DNA of 64,000 bases. Origin: Ideonella sp. (GTDB lineage: Bacteria > Pseudomonadota > Gammaproteobacteria > Burkholderiales > Burkholderiaceae_C). Location: positions 868,001 to 932,000 of the forward strand of contig JABTUY010000001.1 of the NCBI GenBank assembly GCA_015075165.1. Reading direction: 5' to 3'. Below the pieces are notes generated by a model. That model saw only the letters and a program-made list of their open reading frames with translations, searched no databases and was not told the origin of the DNA. Positions 52,516-61,956 of this stretch are shown piece by piece. The position numbers and the translations under genes are program-made. How positions within the stretch are numbered: position 1 is the stretch's first letter; each line of letters starts with the position of its first letter.

Positions 52516-53274
52516 ATGAGAGAGAACAAGCTGCGCACGCTGTGGGCGCAAGACAAGCCGGCGATCAACGGCTGGCTGGCGATTCCCAGTGCCTTTGCCG
52601 CCGAGGTGATGGCGCACCAGGGCTGGGACACGCTGACCCTCGACATGCAGCACGGGCTGATCGACCAGAACGCGCTGCTGTCGATGCTGCAGGCGGTGCA
52701 GGCCACGTCGTGCGGCGCGGTGGTGCGCGTGCCGTGGCTCGAGCCCGGCGCGATCATGAAGGTGCTCGACGCCGGTGCGCAGTCGATCATCTGCCCGATG
52801 GTCAACACGCCCGACGATGCGCACAAGCTGGCGTCGTACGTGCGCTACGCGCCCGCCGGCGCGCGCAGCTTCGGCCCGGTGCGCGCGGGCCTGGTGCACG
52901 GCGCTGACTACGCCGGCGCGGCCAACGACAACATCGTCGCCTTCGCGATGATCGAGACCAGGCAGGCGCTCGACAACCTCGACGCGATCTGCTCGGTCGA
53001 GGGCATCGACGGCGTCTACATCGGCCCGTCGGACCTGTCGCTGTCGCTCGGCTGCCGGCCGGTGTTCGACGACGTCGACCCGCCGGTGGCGCAGGCGATC
53101 GACCACATCCTGGCCCGCGCCAAGGCGCACGGCCTGCGCGCGGGCGTGCACAACGGCCGCCCCGACGTGGCGCGCGCGCGCATCGCCAAGGGGTTCGACT
53201 TCGTCACCGTCAGCTCGGACGCGCGCATCCTGATCGCCGGCTCGCAGCAGTTGCTGGCCGAGATGAGGGCCTGA
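52516..53274 (+). CDS. HpcH/HpaI family aldolase (2-dehydro-3-deoxyglucarate aldolase type)
   Basis: Class II, metal-dependent pyruvate aldolase, 252 residues. Family residues: LDMQHGLIDQ, VRVPWLEPG, the metal Glu and Asp in FAMIETRQAL and IGPSDLSLSLG. As the last gene of the aldarate operon it is expected to cleave 5-keto-4-deoxyglucarate to pyruvate and tartronate semialdehyde, as GarL does; HpaI-type broad aldolases are similar by eye. GGAGA precedes the ATG. Confidence 0.9.
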   Translation: MRENKLRTLWAQDKPAINGWLAIPSAFAAEVMAHQGWDTLTLDMQHGLIDQNALLSMLQAVQATSCGAVVRVPWLEPGAIMKVLDAGAQSIICPMVNTPDDAHKLASYVRYAPAGARSFGPVRAGLVHGADYAGAANDNIVAFAMIETRQALDNLDAICSVEGIDGVYIGPSDLSLSLGCRPVFDDVDPPVAQAIDHILARAKAHGLRAGVHNGRPDVARARIAKGFDFVTVSSDARILIAGSQQLLAEMRA

Positions 53275-53353
53275 GCGGGGCGCGTGTCGGACCGGCGTGC
53301 CGACACGCGGCCGCGAAGGCGCCGCGCGCGCTCGCGCCCGGCGCCCGTGCGGC

Positions 53354-53512
53354 TCAGCGTGCGGTCGCGGCCTCGGACACCTCCAGCGCGTGACAGGCGG
53401 CCAGCCGCTTCGCATGCGGCTTCAGCGCCGGCAGCTGCTGACGGCACAGCGGCATCGCGATCGGGCAGCGGGTGTGGAACGCGCAGCCGGCCGGCGGCGT
53501 GAGGATTCCCCA
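53354..53512 (-). pseudogene. C-terminal remnant of an oligopeptide/dipeptide ABC transporter ATPase
   Basis: About 52 codons, GILTPPAGCAFHTRCPIAMPLCRQ to the stop, match the typical C-terminal tail of OppD/DppD/DppF-type ATPases (PP.GC.FH.RCP ... C ... ACH). Nothing of the ATPase domain (Walker motifs, signature) precedes it; the frame upstream holds unrelated sequence. So the gene has been truncated, leaving only the tail, directly behind the aldarate operon and on the opposite strand. Confidence 0.7.
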
Positions 53513-53598
53513 ATGCAGGCTGGGCAAGCACGGCCACGCCGTGGCGCCTGTCTGCAGCATGCGCCCGCACCGTGGGGCGCAGCAACCCAACCCGACGC

Positions 53599-53835
53599 TC
53601 AGGTGCGCGACAGCCGCACGCCGGAGGCGGCCACGCACATCGTGCCGTCACGTCGCGCGTCGACCAGACTGCCGTCGGCCAGCCGGTATTCGGCCGTGCC
53701 GGTGGGCTCCCAGCGCATCGGGTCGCCCGGCGCCGAGTGGTCGCGCACCAGGCGCTCGTAGCCCATCACCTTGTAGAGATGCCCGTCGGATCCTCGCGCC
53801 TGGAACGATTCGAGCAGATGCAGCTTGATGTCCAT
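53599..53835 (-). CDS. small conserved hypothetical protein (78 aa)
   Basis: Begins MDIKLHLLESFQARGSDG and contains YKVMGYERLVRD, then a short beta-rich end with YRLADGSLVDARRDGTM. AAAGGAGAG stands just before the ATG, so it is probably translated. I recall similar short proteins in Burkholderiales without known function. Predicted cytoplasmic. Not related to its neighbours in any way I can see. Confidence 0.65.
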   Translation of the reverse strand: MDIKLHLLESFQARGSDGHLYKVMGYERLVRDHSAPGDPMRWEPTGTAEYRLADGSLVDARRDGTMCVAASGVRLSRT

Positions 53836-54012
53836 GCCTTCTCTCCTTTCGCGGCAGGTGGCCACGATGGACCGCGCAGCAGCGGCGCGGTTCCCCACCG
53901 TAGCGGGAACGTCGCCGTGGATCACGACCTGGATCAAGGCGCGCGCGCGCTCACCCGCGGCAGGATGCGGGCGACGAGCCCGGCCGCGCGACGCGTGCCG
54001 GCGCGCGCTGCA

Positions 54013-54996
54013 CTATGGCAGCAGCACGCTCGCACCGGTGGTGCGGCGCGCCTCGAGGTCGCGATGCGCGGCCACCGCGTCGGCCAGTGGGTAGCGCTGG
54101 TCGATGCGGATCTTCACCGCGCCACTGGCCACCACCGCGAACAGGTCGTCGGCCATCGCCTGCGTGCTCTCGCGCGACGCGGCATGCGTGAACAGCGTGG
54201 GCCGCGTGACGTACAGCGAGCCCTTGGCGCCGAGGATGCCGGGCGCGAACGGCGGCACCGGGCCCGACGCGCTGCCGAAGCTCGCCAGCAGGCCGAACGG
54301 GCGCAGGCAGTCGAGGCTGCCCTCGAAGGTGTCCTTGCCGACCGAGTCGTACACCACCTTCACGCCTTGCCCGCCGGTGAACGCCTTCACGCGCTCGACG
54401 AAGTTCTCTTTGCGGTAGTTGATGACGTGCGCCGCGCCGTGCGCGCTGGCGAGCGCGCATTTCTCGTCGCTGCCGGCGGTGCCGATCAGGCGGTAGCCGA
54501 GCGCCTTGGCCCACTGGCAGGCGATCAGCCCCACGCCGCCGGCCGCGGCGTGCCACAGGATCGCGTCGCCCGGCTGCAGGCCGCCCTGAGGCAAGGTGCG
54601 CTTGAGCAGGTACTGCACCGTCATGCCCTTGAGCATCATCGCGGCCGCGGTGTCGAAGGCAATCGCGTCGGGCAGCCGGCACACGCCCATCGCCTTCATC
54701 ACGCGCGCCTCGCAGTACGCACCGGGCCCGCCGCCGGCATAGGCGACGCGGTCGCCCGGCTCGAGGTGCGTGACGCCCTCGCCCACCGCCTCGATCACGC
54801 CGGCGGCCTCGTTGCCCATCGCCAGCGGCAGCGGCAACGGGTAGAGCCCGCTGCGCTGGTAGACATCGATGAAGTTGAGCCCGCACGCGTGGTGGCGGAT
54901 GCGCGCCTCGCCGGGTCCGGGCTCGCCGACCGGCAGGTCGACCAGCTTCATCACCTCGGGGCCGCCGGTCTGCTGGATCTGGATCGTCTTGGCCAT
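54013..54996 (-). CDS. NADPH:quinone reductase (zinc-independent MDR family)
   Basis: 327 residues, QorA-like. Reduces quinones or enals with NADPH. N-terminal GroES-like domain (MAKTIQIQQTGGPEVMKLV, NFIDVYQRSGLYP), then the Rossmann motif WHAAAGGVGLIACQWAKA and the NADPH-binding GTAGSDEKCALA. The ATG at 54996 is the family start; longer in-frame extension overlaps the divergent transporter gene and is rejected. There is no zinc-site Cys pattern, as normal for quinone reductases. Confidence 0.93.
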   Translation of the reverse strand: MAKTIQIQQTGGPEVMKLVDLPVGEPGPGEARIRHHACGLNFIDVYQRSGLYPLPLPLAMGNEAAGVIEAVGEGVTHLEPGDRVAYAGGGPGAYCEARVMKAMGVCRLPDAIAFDTAAAMMLKGMTVQYLLKRTLPQGGLQPGDAILWHAAAGGVGLIACQWAKALGYRLIGTAGSDEKCALASAHGAAHVINYRKENFVERVKAFTGGQGVKVVYDSVGKDTFEGSLDCLRPFGLLASFGSASGPVPPFAPGILGAKGSLYVTRPTLFTHAASRESTQAMADDLFAVVASGAVKIRIDQRYPLADAVAAHRDLEARRTTGASVLLP

Positions 54997-55160
54997 GGCG
55001 TTCTCGCACAGGTTGTCGAACAAGGCATGCGATGCCAAGGGTACGCCAAGCGCGCCGGCTGTCGCCGCGCAAGGACATCGTGCGTGCTGCGGGCCGGCGG
55101 CACGGCGCACGGGCATGATGCCGGCTGGCTCCGTGCCGCCGCACCAGCCACGCCCACGCC

Positions 55161-56114
55161 ATGCAATTGAACCCCCGCCTGTCGCTGATGCTGACGCTGC
55201 CGCCGCTGCTGTGGGCCGGCAATGCGGTGATCGGCCGCCTGATGATCGACCATGCGCCGCCGCTGCTGCTGAACGCGCTGCGCTGGACCGGTAGCCTGGT
55301 GCTGCTGCTGCCGCTGACGTGGCGCGTACTCGCCACGGCGCAGCAGCGCGCCGAGATCCGCGCACGCTGGCCGCACCTGGCGCTGCTCGGGCTGCTGGGC
55401 GTGGGCTCGTTCAACTCGCTGCAGTACCTGGCGCTGCGCACGTCGACGCCGCTGAACGTGACACTGATCGGCGCCAGCATGCCGCTGTGGATGATGATCA
55501 GCGGTGCGCTGCTGTATCGCGTGCGGCCGAACGCGCGCGATGCATTCGCCGCCGCACTGTCGCTGGCCGGCGTGGTGGTGGTGCTGACGCGCGGCCAGCC
55601 GTGGGCGCTGTCGCAGCTCGAGTTCGTGCCCGGTGACTGGTTCATGCTGGTGGCCACCACCTGCTGGTCGGCCTACAGCTGGCTGCTGGCGCGGCCGCCG
55701 GCGTCGATGCGCGGCGCCGCGCGCCCGCAGTGGGACTGGGCCGGCTTCCTGCTGGTGCAGGTGCTGTTCGGCCTGGCCTGGGCGTGGATCGCGGCCGCGG
55801 GCGAGGCCATTGCCTGGCCCGAGCGCCCGCCGCTGCACTGGGACTGGGCGCTGGTACTGTCGCTGGTGTACCTGGCGATTTTTCCGTCGCTGGTGGCGTA
55901 CCGCGCCTGGGGCGTCGGCGTGGCGCAGGCCGGGCCGGCGATGGCCGCGCTGTTCTCGAACCTGACGCCGCTGTTCGCCGCGCTGATCTCGGGTGCCGCA
56001 CTCGGCGCATGGCCCGAGGCGTATCACCTGCTGGCGTTCGCGCTGATCGTCGCCGGCATCGCGGCGTCGGCACTGCGGCCGGCGGCGCGTGCGGTGGTCG
56101 AGGGCCCGGCATGA
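55161..56114 (+). CDS. EamA/DMT family transporter
   Basis: 317 residues, ten predicted membrane helices in two EamA repeats of five. Starts LSLMLTLPPLLWAGNAVIGRLM, with the family NSLQYLALRTSTPLNVTLIG and FSNLTPLFAALISG (second repeat). Transports metabolites or acts as an exporter; the substrate cannot be assigned. Divergent from the quinone reductase with 164 bases between. Followed 22 bases later by the DUF2007 gene. Confidence 0.92.
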   Translation: MQLNPRLSLMLTLPPLLWAGNAVIGRLMIDHAPPLLLNALRWTGSLVLLLPLTWRVLATAQQRAEIRARWPHLALLGLLGVGSFNSLQYLALRTSTPLNVTLIGASMPLWMMISGALLYRVRPNARDAFAAALSLAGVVVVLTRGQPWALSQLEFVPGDWFMLVATTCWSAYSWLLARPPASMRGAARPQWDWAGFLLVQVLFGLAWAWIAAAGEAIAWPERPPLHWDWALVLSLVYLAIFPSLVAYRAWGVGVAQAGPAMAALFSNLTPLFAALISGAALGAWPEAYHLLAFALIVAGIAASALRPAARAVVEGPA

Positions 56115-56136
56115 CGGCCGCGCAGCAGGCACGCCG

Positions 56137-56445
56137 ATGAAGCGCATCACACAGGCCCCCAACCTCGCGCTGGCCACGCTGTGGGCCGACATGCTGCGCA
56201 ACGCCGGCTTCGACGTCAGCGTGCAGCGCGCCTATGCCAGCAGCATCGCCGGCGAGATCCCGCCCGACCAGGCGCTGCCCGAGGTGTGGATCGCCGACGA
56301 CGACCAGCTCGACGCCGCGCGCACGCTGCTGCACCAGCTGCGCCGACCGCCGTTGCGGCGCTGGGTGTGCAGCGGCTGCGGCGAGTCGATCGAGGGCGCG
56401 TTCACACAGTGCTGGCGCTGTGGCGCCATGCTGGCGACGCTCTGA
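56137..56445 (+). CDS. DUF2007 domain protein with a C-terminal zinc ribbon
   Basis: 102 residues. N-terminal DUF2007 domain (APNLALATLWADMLRNAGFDV, AGEIPPDQALPEVWI), then a C-terminal zinc-ribbon with C-x2-C twice: VCSGCGESI and QCWRCGAML. The family is named putative signal-transducing protein from its PII-like fold, but the role is unknown. The start at 56137 (MKRITQAPN) avoids overlap with the transporter gene. Confidence 0.85.
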   Translation: MKRITQAPNLALATLWADMLRNAGFDVSVQRAYASSIAGEIPPDQALPEVWIADDDQLDAARTLLHQLRRPPLRRWVCSGCGESIEGAFTQCWRCGAMLATL

Positions 56446-56480
56446 CGGCGGCGGCCGCAGCGTCCCGCCTGCCACCCGCA

Positions 56481-58298
56481 TCACGCCTTGTGCAACGCCT
56501 GCGCGTAGACGGCGATGGCCGCCTCGTCGAGCGTCTCTTTCTCCAGCAGCTCACGCGCGCTGCGATCGAGCAGCTCGCGATGGCGCTGCAGCAGCGCGCG
56601 GGCGCGCCCCAGCGCGGCCCACAGGATGCCGCGCACCGCCTCGTCCACGCGCTGCTGCAGCGCTTCGGACACCGGTGGGCGGGCGGCCGGCATCGGCGTC
56701 ACCTCGAGCAGGTTGGACTGCGGCGGCTCGATCGTGACCGGGCCGATGCCTTCGTCCATGCCGTGGCGCATCACCATCTCGCGGGCGATGGCTGTGGCGC
56801 GGGCGAGGTCGTCGGCCGCGCCGCTGGAGAACTCGTCGAACACCAGCAACTCGGCCGCCCGCCCACCGAGCAGCACCGCGATGCGCCGCTGCATCTCGCC
56901 GCGCGTGCTGAGGTAGCGGTCTTCGCTCTGGCGCTGGATGGTGTAGCCGAGCGCGCCGATGCCGCGCGGAATGATCGACACCTTGTGCACCGGGTCGCCA
57001 TCGGGCATCGACAGCGCCACCAGGGCGTGGCCCATCTCGTGGTAGGCCACCCAACGGCGCTCCTTGTCGTTGATGAGCCGGCTGCGCCGCTCCAGCCCGG
57101 CGACGATGCGCTCGACGGCGGCGGTGAAGTCGCGCATCTGCACCGCGGCGGCCTGGCGCCGCGTCGCGGCCAGCGCCGCCTCGTTGACCAGGTTGGCCAG
57201 GTCGGCACCACTGAAGCCCGGCGTCAGCGCGGCCACCTCATCGAGCACCAGTGCCGGATCGAGGGTGATCTTGCGCACGTGCACCTCCAGGATGTCGATG
57301 CGGCCCTTGCGGTCGGGTCGGTCGACCAGTACCTGCCGATCGAAGCGGCCGGCGCGCAGCAGCGCCGGGTCGAGCACCTCGGGCCGGTTGGTGGCCGCCA
57401 GGATTATCAGGCCCACCGAGGTGTCGAAGCCGTCCATCTCGGCCAGCAGCTGGTTCAGCGTCTGCTCCTTCTCGTCGTGCCCGCCGAGGCCGCCGAAGGC
57501 GCCGCGCGCGCGGCCCAGCGCATCGAGCTCGTCGATGAAGATGATCGCCGGCGCACGCTGGCGCGCCTGCTCGAACAGGTCGCGCACGCGCGCGGCGCCG
57601 ACGCCGACGAACATCTCGACAAACTCGCTGCCCGAGATCGAGAAGAACGGCACCGCGGCTTCGCCGGCCACCGCCTTGGCCAGCAGCGTCTTGCCGGTGC
57701 CCGGCGGCCCCACCAGCAGCACGCCACGGGGAATGTGCGCGCCCAGACGGCCGTACTGCTTGGGGTTCTTCAGGAAGTCCACCACCTCGGCCAGCTCGGC
57801 GCGCGCCTCGTCGACGCCAGCCACGTCGGCGAAGGTGACGCCGGTGTCGGCCTGCACGTAGACCTTGGCGCGACTCTTGCCGATCGACAGGAAGCCGCCC
57901 ATGCCGCCCGCGCGATCGGCCATGCGGCGGATCACGAAGTACCACAGGCCGATGAACACCAACGCCGGCACGATCCACGACATCAGGTCGCGCAGCAGGG
58001 TGTTCTCCACCACGCGGCTGTAGCGCACGCCGTACTTGTCGAGCCAATCGGCGATGTCGGGCTCGACGCGGGTGGCCACCAGCGCGGTCTTGCGCCCGTC
58101 GGGCACCTTGAGGTGCCCGGTGAGGGTGCGGTCGGTGATGGTCACCTCGTCGATCCGGTGCTCCGCCAGCGCCTTCTCGAACTCGCTGTACGGCACCGGT
58201 TCGACGCGCACGACGGCCTGCCACAGCTGCTGGGCCCACAGCACGGCCAGCACCGCGAGCAGCCAGTAGCCCAGGTTCCAGGCGTGCTTCTTGTCCAT
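56481..58298 (-). CDS. FtsH-like membrane AAA+ metalloprotease (accessory paralogue)
   Basis: 605 residues. Two N-terminal membrane helices (about 9-27 and 107-125) around a periplasmic FtsH-ext domain, then AAA+ ATPase (Walker [11 protein letters not shown], Walker [35 protein letters not shown]) and a zinc protease domain with HEMGH and the Asp ligand region near [12 protein letters not shown]. Degrades membrane and damaged proteins. It lacks the acidic C-terminal tail of housekeeping FtsH and is divergent from a stress-protein gene, which suggests an extra, stress-related copy rather than the main FtsH. Confidence 0.93.
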   Translation of the reverse strand: MDKKHAWNLGYWLLAVLAVLWAQQLWQAVVRVEPVPYSEFEKALAEHRIDEVTITDRTLTGHLKVPDGRKTALVATRVEPDIADWLDKYGVRYSRVVENTLLRDLMSWIVPALVFIGLWYFVIRRMADRAGGMGGFLSIGKSRAKVYVQADTGVTFADVAGVDEARAELAEVVDFLKNPKQYGRLGAHIPRGVLLVGPPGTGKTLLAKAVAGEAAVPFFSISGSEFVEMFVGVGAARVRDLFEQARQRAPAIIFIDELDALGRARGAFGGLGGHDEKEQTLNQLLAEMDGFDTSVGLIILAATNRPEVLDPALLRAGRFDRQVLVDRPDRKGRIDILEVHVRKITLDPALVLDEVAALTPGFSGADLANLVNEAALAATRRQAAAVQMRDFTAAVERIVAGLERRSRLINDKERRWVAYHEMGHALVALSMPDGDPVHKVSIIPRGIGALGYTIQRQSEDRYLSTRGEMQRRIAVLLGGRAAELLVFDEFSSGAADDLARATAIAREMVMRHGMDEGIGPVTIEPPQSNLLEVTPMPAARPPVSEALQQRVDEAVRGILWAALGRARALLQRHRELLDRSARELLEKETLDEAAIAVYAQALHKA

Positions 58299-58497
58299 GA
58301 CGGTCGATCGATGTTGCGCACCACGGCGCCGGTACGGTTGACTGGAATCAAGCCCCCGACCATGCCGCTGGGCAACGATGATGCATGAACGGGCCCGAGC
58401 GGGTGACGCCGCGAAAGACCTCATCGGTGTGCGGGCGGTCGCCGCACGGCTGACCTTGCCCCTGCAACGCGCGGCATTGCCGCGGGGAGCCACGACC
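58299..58497. promoter_or_regulatory. divergent intergenic region, FtsH-like protease / universal stress protein
   Basis: 199 bases between the two starts, the only place for both promoters. I see no clear sigma-70 or heat-shock consensus. Shared control of a protease and a stress protein is suggested by the arrangement alone. Confidence 0.35.
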
Positions 58498-59310
58498 ATG
58501 AACCCGATTCGATCGATCCTGGTGCACCTGGATGCCGGCCCGCACGGTGCTCCGCGGCTGCAAGTCGCACGCGCACTGGCCGACCGGTTCGGCGCCGCGG
58601 TGACGGCGCTGTACGCGGTGACGCCGGCCTATGCCCAGATGGGCACCGACGTGTTCGGCGGCAGCGGCTTCGAAGCGCTGCTGGCGCACGACAGCGAGCG
58701 GCTGGCCAGCGCGCGCAAGCTGGTCGACGCTGTCGACGGCGGTGCGGCCCCGAAGATGCAGTGGCGCGAGGTGCAGGAGGCGTCGGAGACCGCCTTCGTG
58801 CGCGAGGCGCTGTATGCTGACCTGCTCGTGCTCGGGCAGTACGACCGCGAGCACCCCGTCACCGGCGTGCGCCCCGACTTCGTGCAGTCGGTGGTGATGG
58901 CCAGCGGCAGGCCGGCGCTCGTGGTGCCGTACATCGCACACACGGCGCCACGGTTCGACACCGTGCTCGTCGCCTGGAAAGAGACCCGCGAAGCCGCGCG
59001 TGCGCTGGCCGCCGCCATGCCTTGGCTGCGCCTGGCCAAGACTGCGCACGTAGCGGTCGACGACGCGGTGGCCGACACCGCCGCCCTGCGCCAGCATCTG
59101 CAGCGCCACGGCATCGAGGCGCAGTGCCACACGCTGGCGACGCGGACCTCCGGGGCCGGTGAGATGCTGCTGTCGATGGCCAGCGACGTGGACGCCGACC
59201 TGATGGTGATGGGCTGCTATGGGCATTCGCGGGCGCGCGAGTTCGTGCTCGGCGGAGCCACCCGCACGGTGCTCGACAGCATGACGCTGCCGGTGGTGCT
59301 GGTGCACTGA
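58498..59310 (+). CDS. universal stress protein (UspA family, two-domain)
   Basis: 270 residues, two tandem Usp folds. N-terminal MNPIRSILVHLDAGPHG, and the C-terminal ATP-binding G-2X-G-9X-G type motif in MGCYGHSRAREFVLGGATRT. GGGGAG lies before the ATG at 58498; an in-frame ATG at 58378 is rejected because it would run into the FtsH promoter. Tandem Usp proteins bind ATP and help survival in starvation or oxidative stress. Shares the 199-base intergenic region with the FtsH-like gene. Confidence 0.92.
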   Translation: MNPIRSILVHLDAGPHGAPRLQVARALADRFGAAVTALYAVTPAYAQMGTDVFGGSGFEALLAHDSERLASARKLVDAVDGGAAPKMQWREVQEASETAFVREALYADLLVLGQYDREHPVTGVRPDFVQSVVMASGRPALVVPYIAHTAPRFDTVLVAWKETREAARALAAAMPWLRLAKTAHVAVDDAVADTAALRQHLQRHGIEAQCHTLATRTSGAGEMLLSMASDVDADLMVMGCYGHSRAREFVLGGATRTVLDSMTLPVVLVH

Positions 59311-59373
59311 GCGCAGGCACGAGGCCGTCCGCCGCGGCACGCCCGCGAAGCGTGCGGCGCAACAGCCCGCAGG

Positions 59374-60366
59374 TCAGTCGCGCGCGGCCGTGAACGCGCG
59401 CAGGCGTGCGCGCGGCGTCTGCGCCAGCGTCTGCCGGGCCAGCGACAGCAGCACCTCGGCCGCGTGCGCGGTGGCCACGTCGACGCCGAGCCCCGCGTCG
59501 GGCGGCCACACCGCGTCCAGCCGCAGGTAGCGCGCACCGAGCCGGTCTTCCATCATCGCCTGCAGGTGCTGCTGCTGCACGGCGATCAAGGTCAGGATCA
59601 GCCGGCCGCCCGACAGCCAGCCGACCGCGCCGGCATCGTCGTCGATCCCGCCCACGGGCTGGTAGCCGGCGGTTGCCGTGCCCACCGACACCATGCGCAC
59701 GCGCGAGGCCTCCACCCCCATGAAGTGCTGCGCCTCGTGCAGCGCCACCTGGTCGGGCGCCACCGCGAACAGGCCACCGTCGGCGTACAGCTGGCCGCCG
59801 ATCGCCACCGACGGGAAGTACGCCGGTGCGGCGCAGCTGGCCAGCGTGGCATCGACCAGCGACACGTGTTCGTCGCCGCGCGAGCCGCGCGCGTGCGGCG
59901 ACTTGAACACCTTGCTGGTGCAGCGCGTCACGTTGACGGCGGGCAGCACCAGCGGGTGCAGCGTGTCGGCCAGCGTGCGCCGCCCCAGGCGCGCCTCGAG
60001 CGCGCGACGCAACGCGGCGCCGCTGTACTTCGGGCCGAGCACCGAGCGGCTGAGGTCGATCAGCCGGCTGACCGGGCCGCCCGGCAGCTGACGTGGCGAG
60101 AACACCTCGGCACCGTGGCGCTGGAACAGCTCGACCACGTCGCGCATCGGCACCTCGCAGGCCAGCGACGATGCGATCACCGCACCGACCGAGGTGCCCG
60201 CCACCAGGTCGAAGCGGCGCGCCAGGGGCTCGCCGGCCTGCTCCTCGAGCTGCGCCAGCACGCTGGCCGCGTACAGGCCGAGGAAGCCGCCGCCGGACAC
60301 CGCGAGAATGCGGAACTCCGGCGCGTGCGCACCGGCAGCCGGCGCGGGGTCGTGCGGATTGCTCAT
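59374..60366 (-). CDS. patatin-like phospholipase
   Basis: 330 residues. Ser-Asp lipid hydrolase fold: oxyanion loop SGGGFLG near residue 25, nucleophile Ser in GTSVG near residue 58, and catalytic Asp in ADGG near residue 207. The N-terminus resembles CapV effectors of CBASS phage defence and other stand-alone patatins. No cyclic-nucleotide synthase, HORMA or other CBASS gene is nearby, so an independent lipase role is more likely. The start at 60366 is followed by a low-complexity 14-residue leader; no signal peptide. Confidence 0.88.
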   Translation of the reverse strand: MSNPHDPAPAAGAHAPEFRILAVSGGGFLGLYAASVLAQLEEQAGEPLARRFDLVAGTSVGAVIASSLACEVPMRDVVELFQRHGAEVFSPRQLPGGPVSRLIDLSRSVLGPKYSGAALRRALEARLGRRTLADTLHPLVLPAVNVTRCTSKVFKSPHARGSRGDEHVSLVDATLASCAAPAYFPSVAIGGQLYADGGLFAVAPDQVALHEAQHFMGVEASRVRMVSVGTATAGYQPVGGIDDDAGAVGWLSGGRLILTLIAVQQQHLQAMMEDRLGARYLRLDAVWPPDAGLGVDVATAHAAEVLLSLARQTLAQTPRARLRAFTAARD

Positions 60367-60552
60367 GGCATGCAACGGTGCAGGTTGGTTGGGCGCGATC
60401 GTAGTACCGCGATGAAACGAAACTGAACCCGCCGCCCACCGCGTGATGCGCTGCGCCGCCGGCACAGGCACTTCGGCAGCGGTTAACCATGCAGCAACGT
60501 CGTCGCGCGATGCTGTTGCCACGTTGTACGAGCCGAACCCGGGAGATCCGAC

Positions 60553-61950
60553 GTGACCGCAACCCCTGATGCGCGCGCCGAAGCGACAAGCAGCGTGGCC
60601 CTCGCCGTCAACCGCTTCGGCCTCGGTGTGCGGCCCGACGAACAGCTGCCGACCGACCCGAAGGCGTGGCTGCTGGCGCAGTTCGAGCGCCACGAGGCGC
60701 GGCCGGCTGCCTGGGCCGGTGAGCCGAGCGCCGCCGCACTGCTGACCGACTACCTCGACACGCTGCGCGCCGCGCGCGGCAACGACGAACCGGGCGTGCG
60801 CATGCGGCTGCGCAAGCAGGCGCAGCAGCGCTATCGCGATGCGGTGAACGCGCGCGTGGACAGCGCGCTGACCACGGCCGCGCCGTTCGGTGAGCGGCTC
60901 GTGCATTTCTGGTCGAACCACTTCGCGGTGTCGGTCGACAAGAATCCGCTCGCGCTGGTGGCCGGCGCGTTCGAGCTCGAGGCGATCCGCCCGCACGTGT
61001 TCGGCCGCTTCGAAGACATGCTGCTCGCGGTCGAGCGCCATCCGGCGATGCTGCTGTTCCTCGACCAGGCGCGCTCGGTCGGCCCCGACAGCCTGCTGGC
61101 GCAACGCGACGCGATGCGCCGGCCCGATCGCAAGCGCGGCCTCAACGAGAACCTGGCGCGCGAGATCCTCGAGCTGCACACGCTCGGCGTGCGCACCGGC
61201 TACTCGCAGGCCGACGTGATCGAGTTTGCGCGTGCGCTCACCGGCTGGAGCCTCGGCGGCGCACGCCGCGTGCCGGGCGAAACCGCCGCGAGCGGCGAGT
61301 TCGCGTTCCGCCCGGCGCTGCACGAGCCGGGTGTGCGCACGGTGCTCGGGCGCCGCTATGCGCAAACCGGCGAAGCGCAGGCGCGCGCGATCCTGCACGA
61401 CCTCGCGCTCGCGCCGGCCACCGCGACGCACCTGGCAACCAAGCTCGCTCGCCACTTCGTCGCCGATGCGCCGCCGCCTGCGCTGGTGCAGCGGCTGGCC
61501 GACGCCTACACGGCCAGCGGCGGCGACCTGCCCGCGCTGTACCGCGCACTGATCGACGCACCTGAAACCTGGCACGCCGCGCAGCCGAAGTTCAAGACGC
61601 CGTGGGAGTGGTCGGTGTCGCTGCTGCGCGGCCTCAGCCGACGCGAACCGCCACCGCAGGCGGCCGCGCTGCTGGCGCAGCTTGGCCAGCCGGTGTGGCG
61701 GCCGGGGTCGCCCGCCGGCTTCGACGACACCACCGACGCCTGGGCCGCACCCGACAGCCTGATGCGGCGTGTGGAGGTGGCGCAGCGCCTGGCGACACGC
61801 GTCGACGCCGGTCTCGATGCGCGCACGCTCGGCCCGCGGCTGCTGCCGGCCGGCCTGAGCGAGAACACCGCGCGCAGCATCGCGCGTGCCGAGAGTGCTT
61901 CGACGGCGCTGGCGCTGCTGCTGGTGTCACCCGAGTTCCTGCGGAGGTAG
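60553..61950 (+). CDS. DUF1800 family protein
   Basis: 465 residues, GTG start at 60553. Family features: ALAVNRFGLGVRPDE near the start, LVHFWSNHFAVS, NENLAREILELHTLGV and GYSQADVIEFARALTGWS. DUF1800 genes are nearly always followed by a DUF1501 gene, as here (6 bases later). Function unknown; often annotated as exported, but no signal peptide is visible with this start. Confidence 0.9.
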   Translation: MTATPDARAEATSSVALAVNRFGLGVRPDEQLPTDPKAWLLAQFERHEARPAAWAGEPSAAALLTDYLDTLRAARGNDEPGVRMRLRKQAQQRYRDAVNARVDSALTTAAPFGERLVHFWSNHFAVSVDKNPLALVAGAFELEAIRPHVFGRFEDMLLAVERHPAMLLFLDQARSVGPDSLLAQRDAMRRPDRKRGLNENLAREILELHTLGVRTGYSQADVIEFARALTGWSLGGARRVPGETAASGEFAFRPALHEPGVRTVLGRRYAQTGEAQARAILHDLALAPATATHLATKLARHFVADAPPPALVQRLADAYTASGGDLPALYRALIDAPETWHAAQPKFKTPWEWSVSLLRGLSRREPPPQAAALLAQLGQPVWRPGSPAGFDDTTDAWAAPDSLMRRVEVAQRLATRVDAGLDARTLGPRLLPAGLSENTARSIARAESASTALALLLVSPEFLRR

Positions 61951-61956
61951 ACCGTC

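Noticed and set aside
53572-55170. 532-codon plus-strand frame across the quinone reductase
   Set aside because: Low-complexity, motif-free product, opposite to a clear QorA-like gene and the 78-residue protein gene.
59374-60366. CBASS anti-phage locus
   Set aside because: Only the patatin is present; no cyclase, HORMA/TRIP13 or ubiquitin-like genes lie within the neighbouring kilobases.
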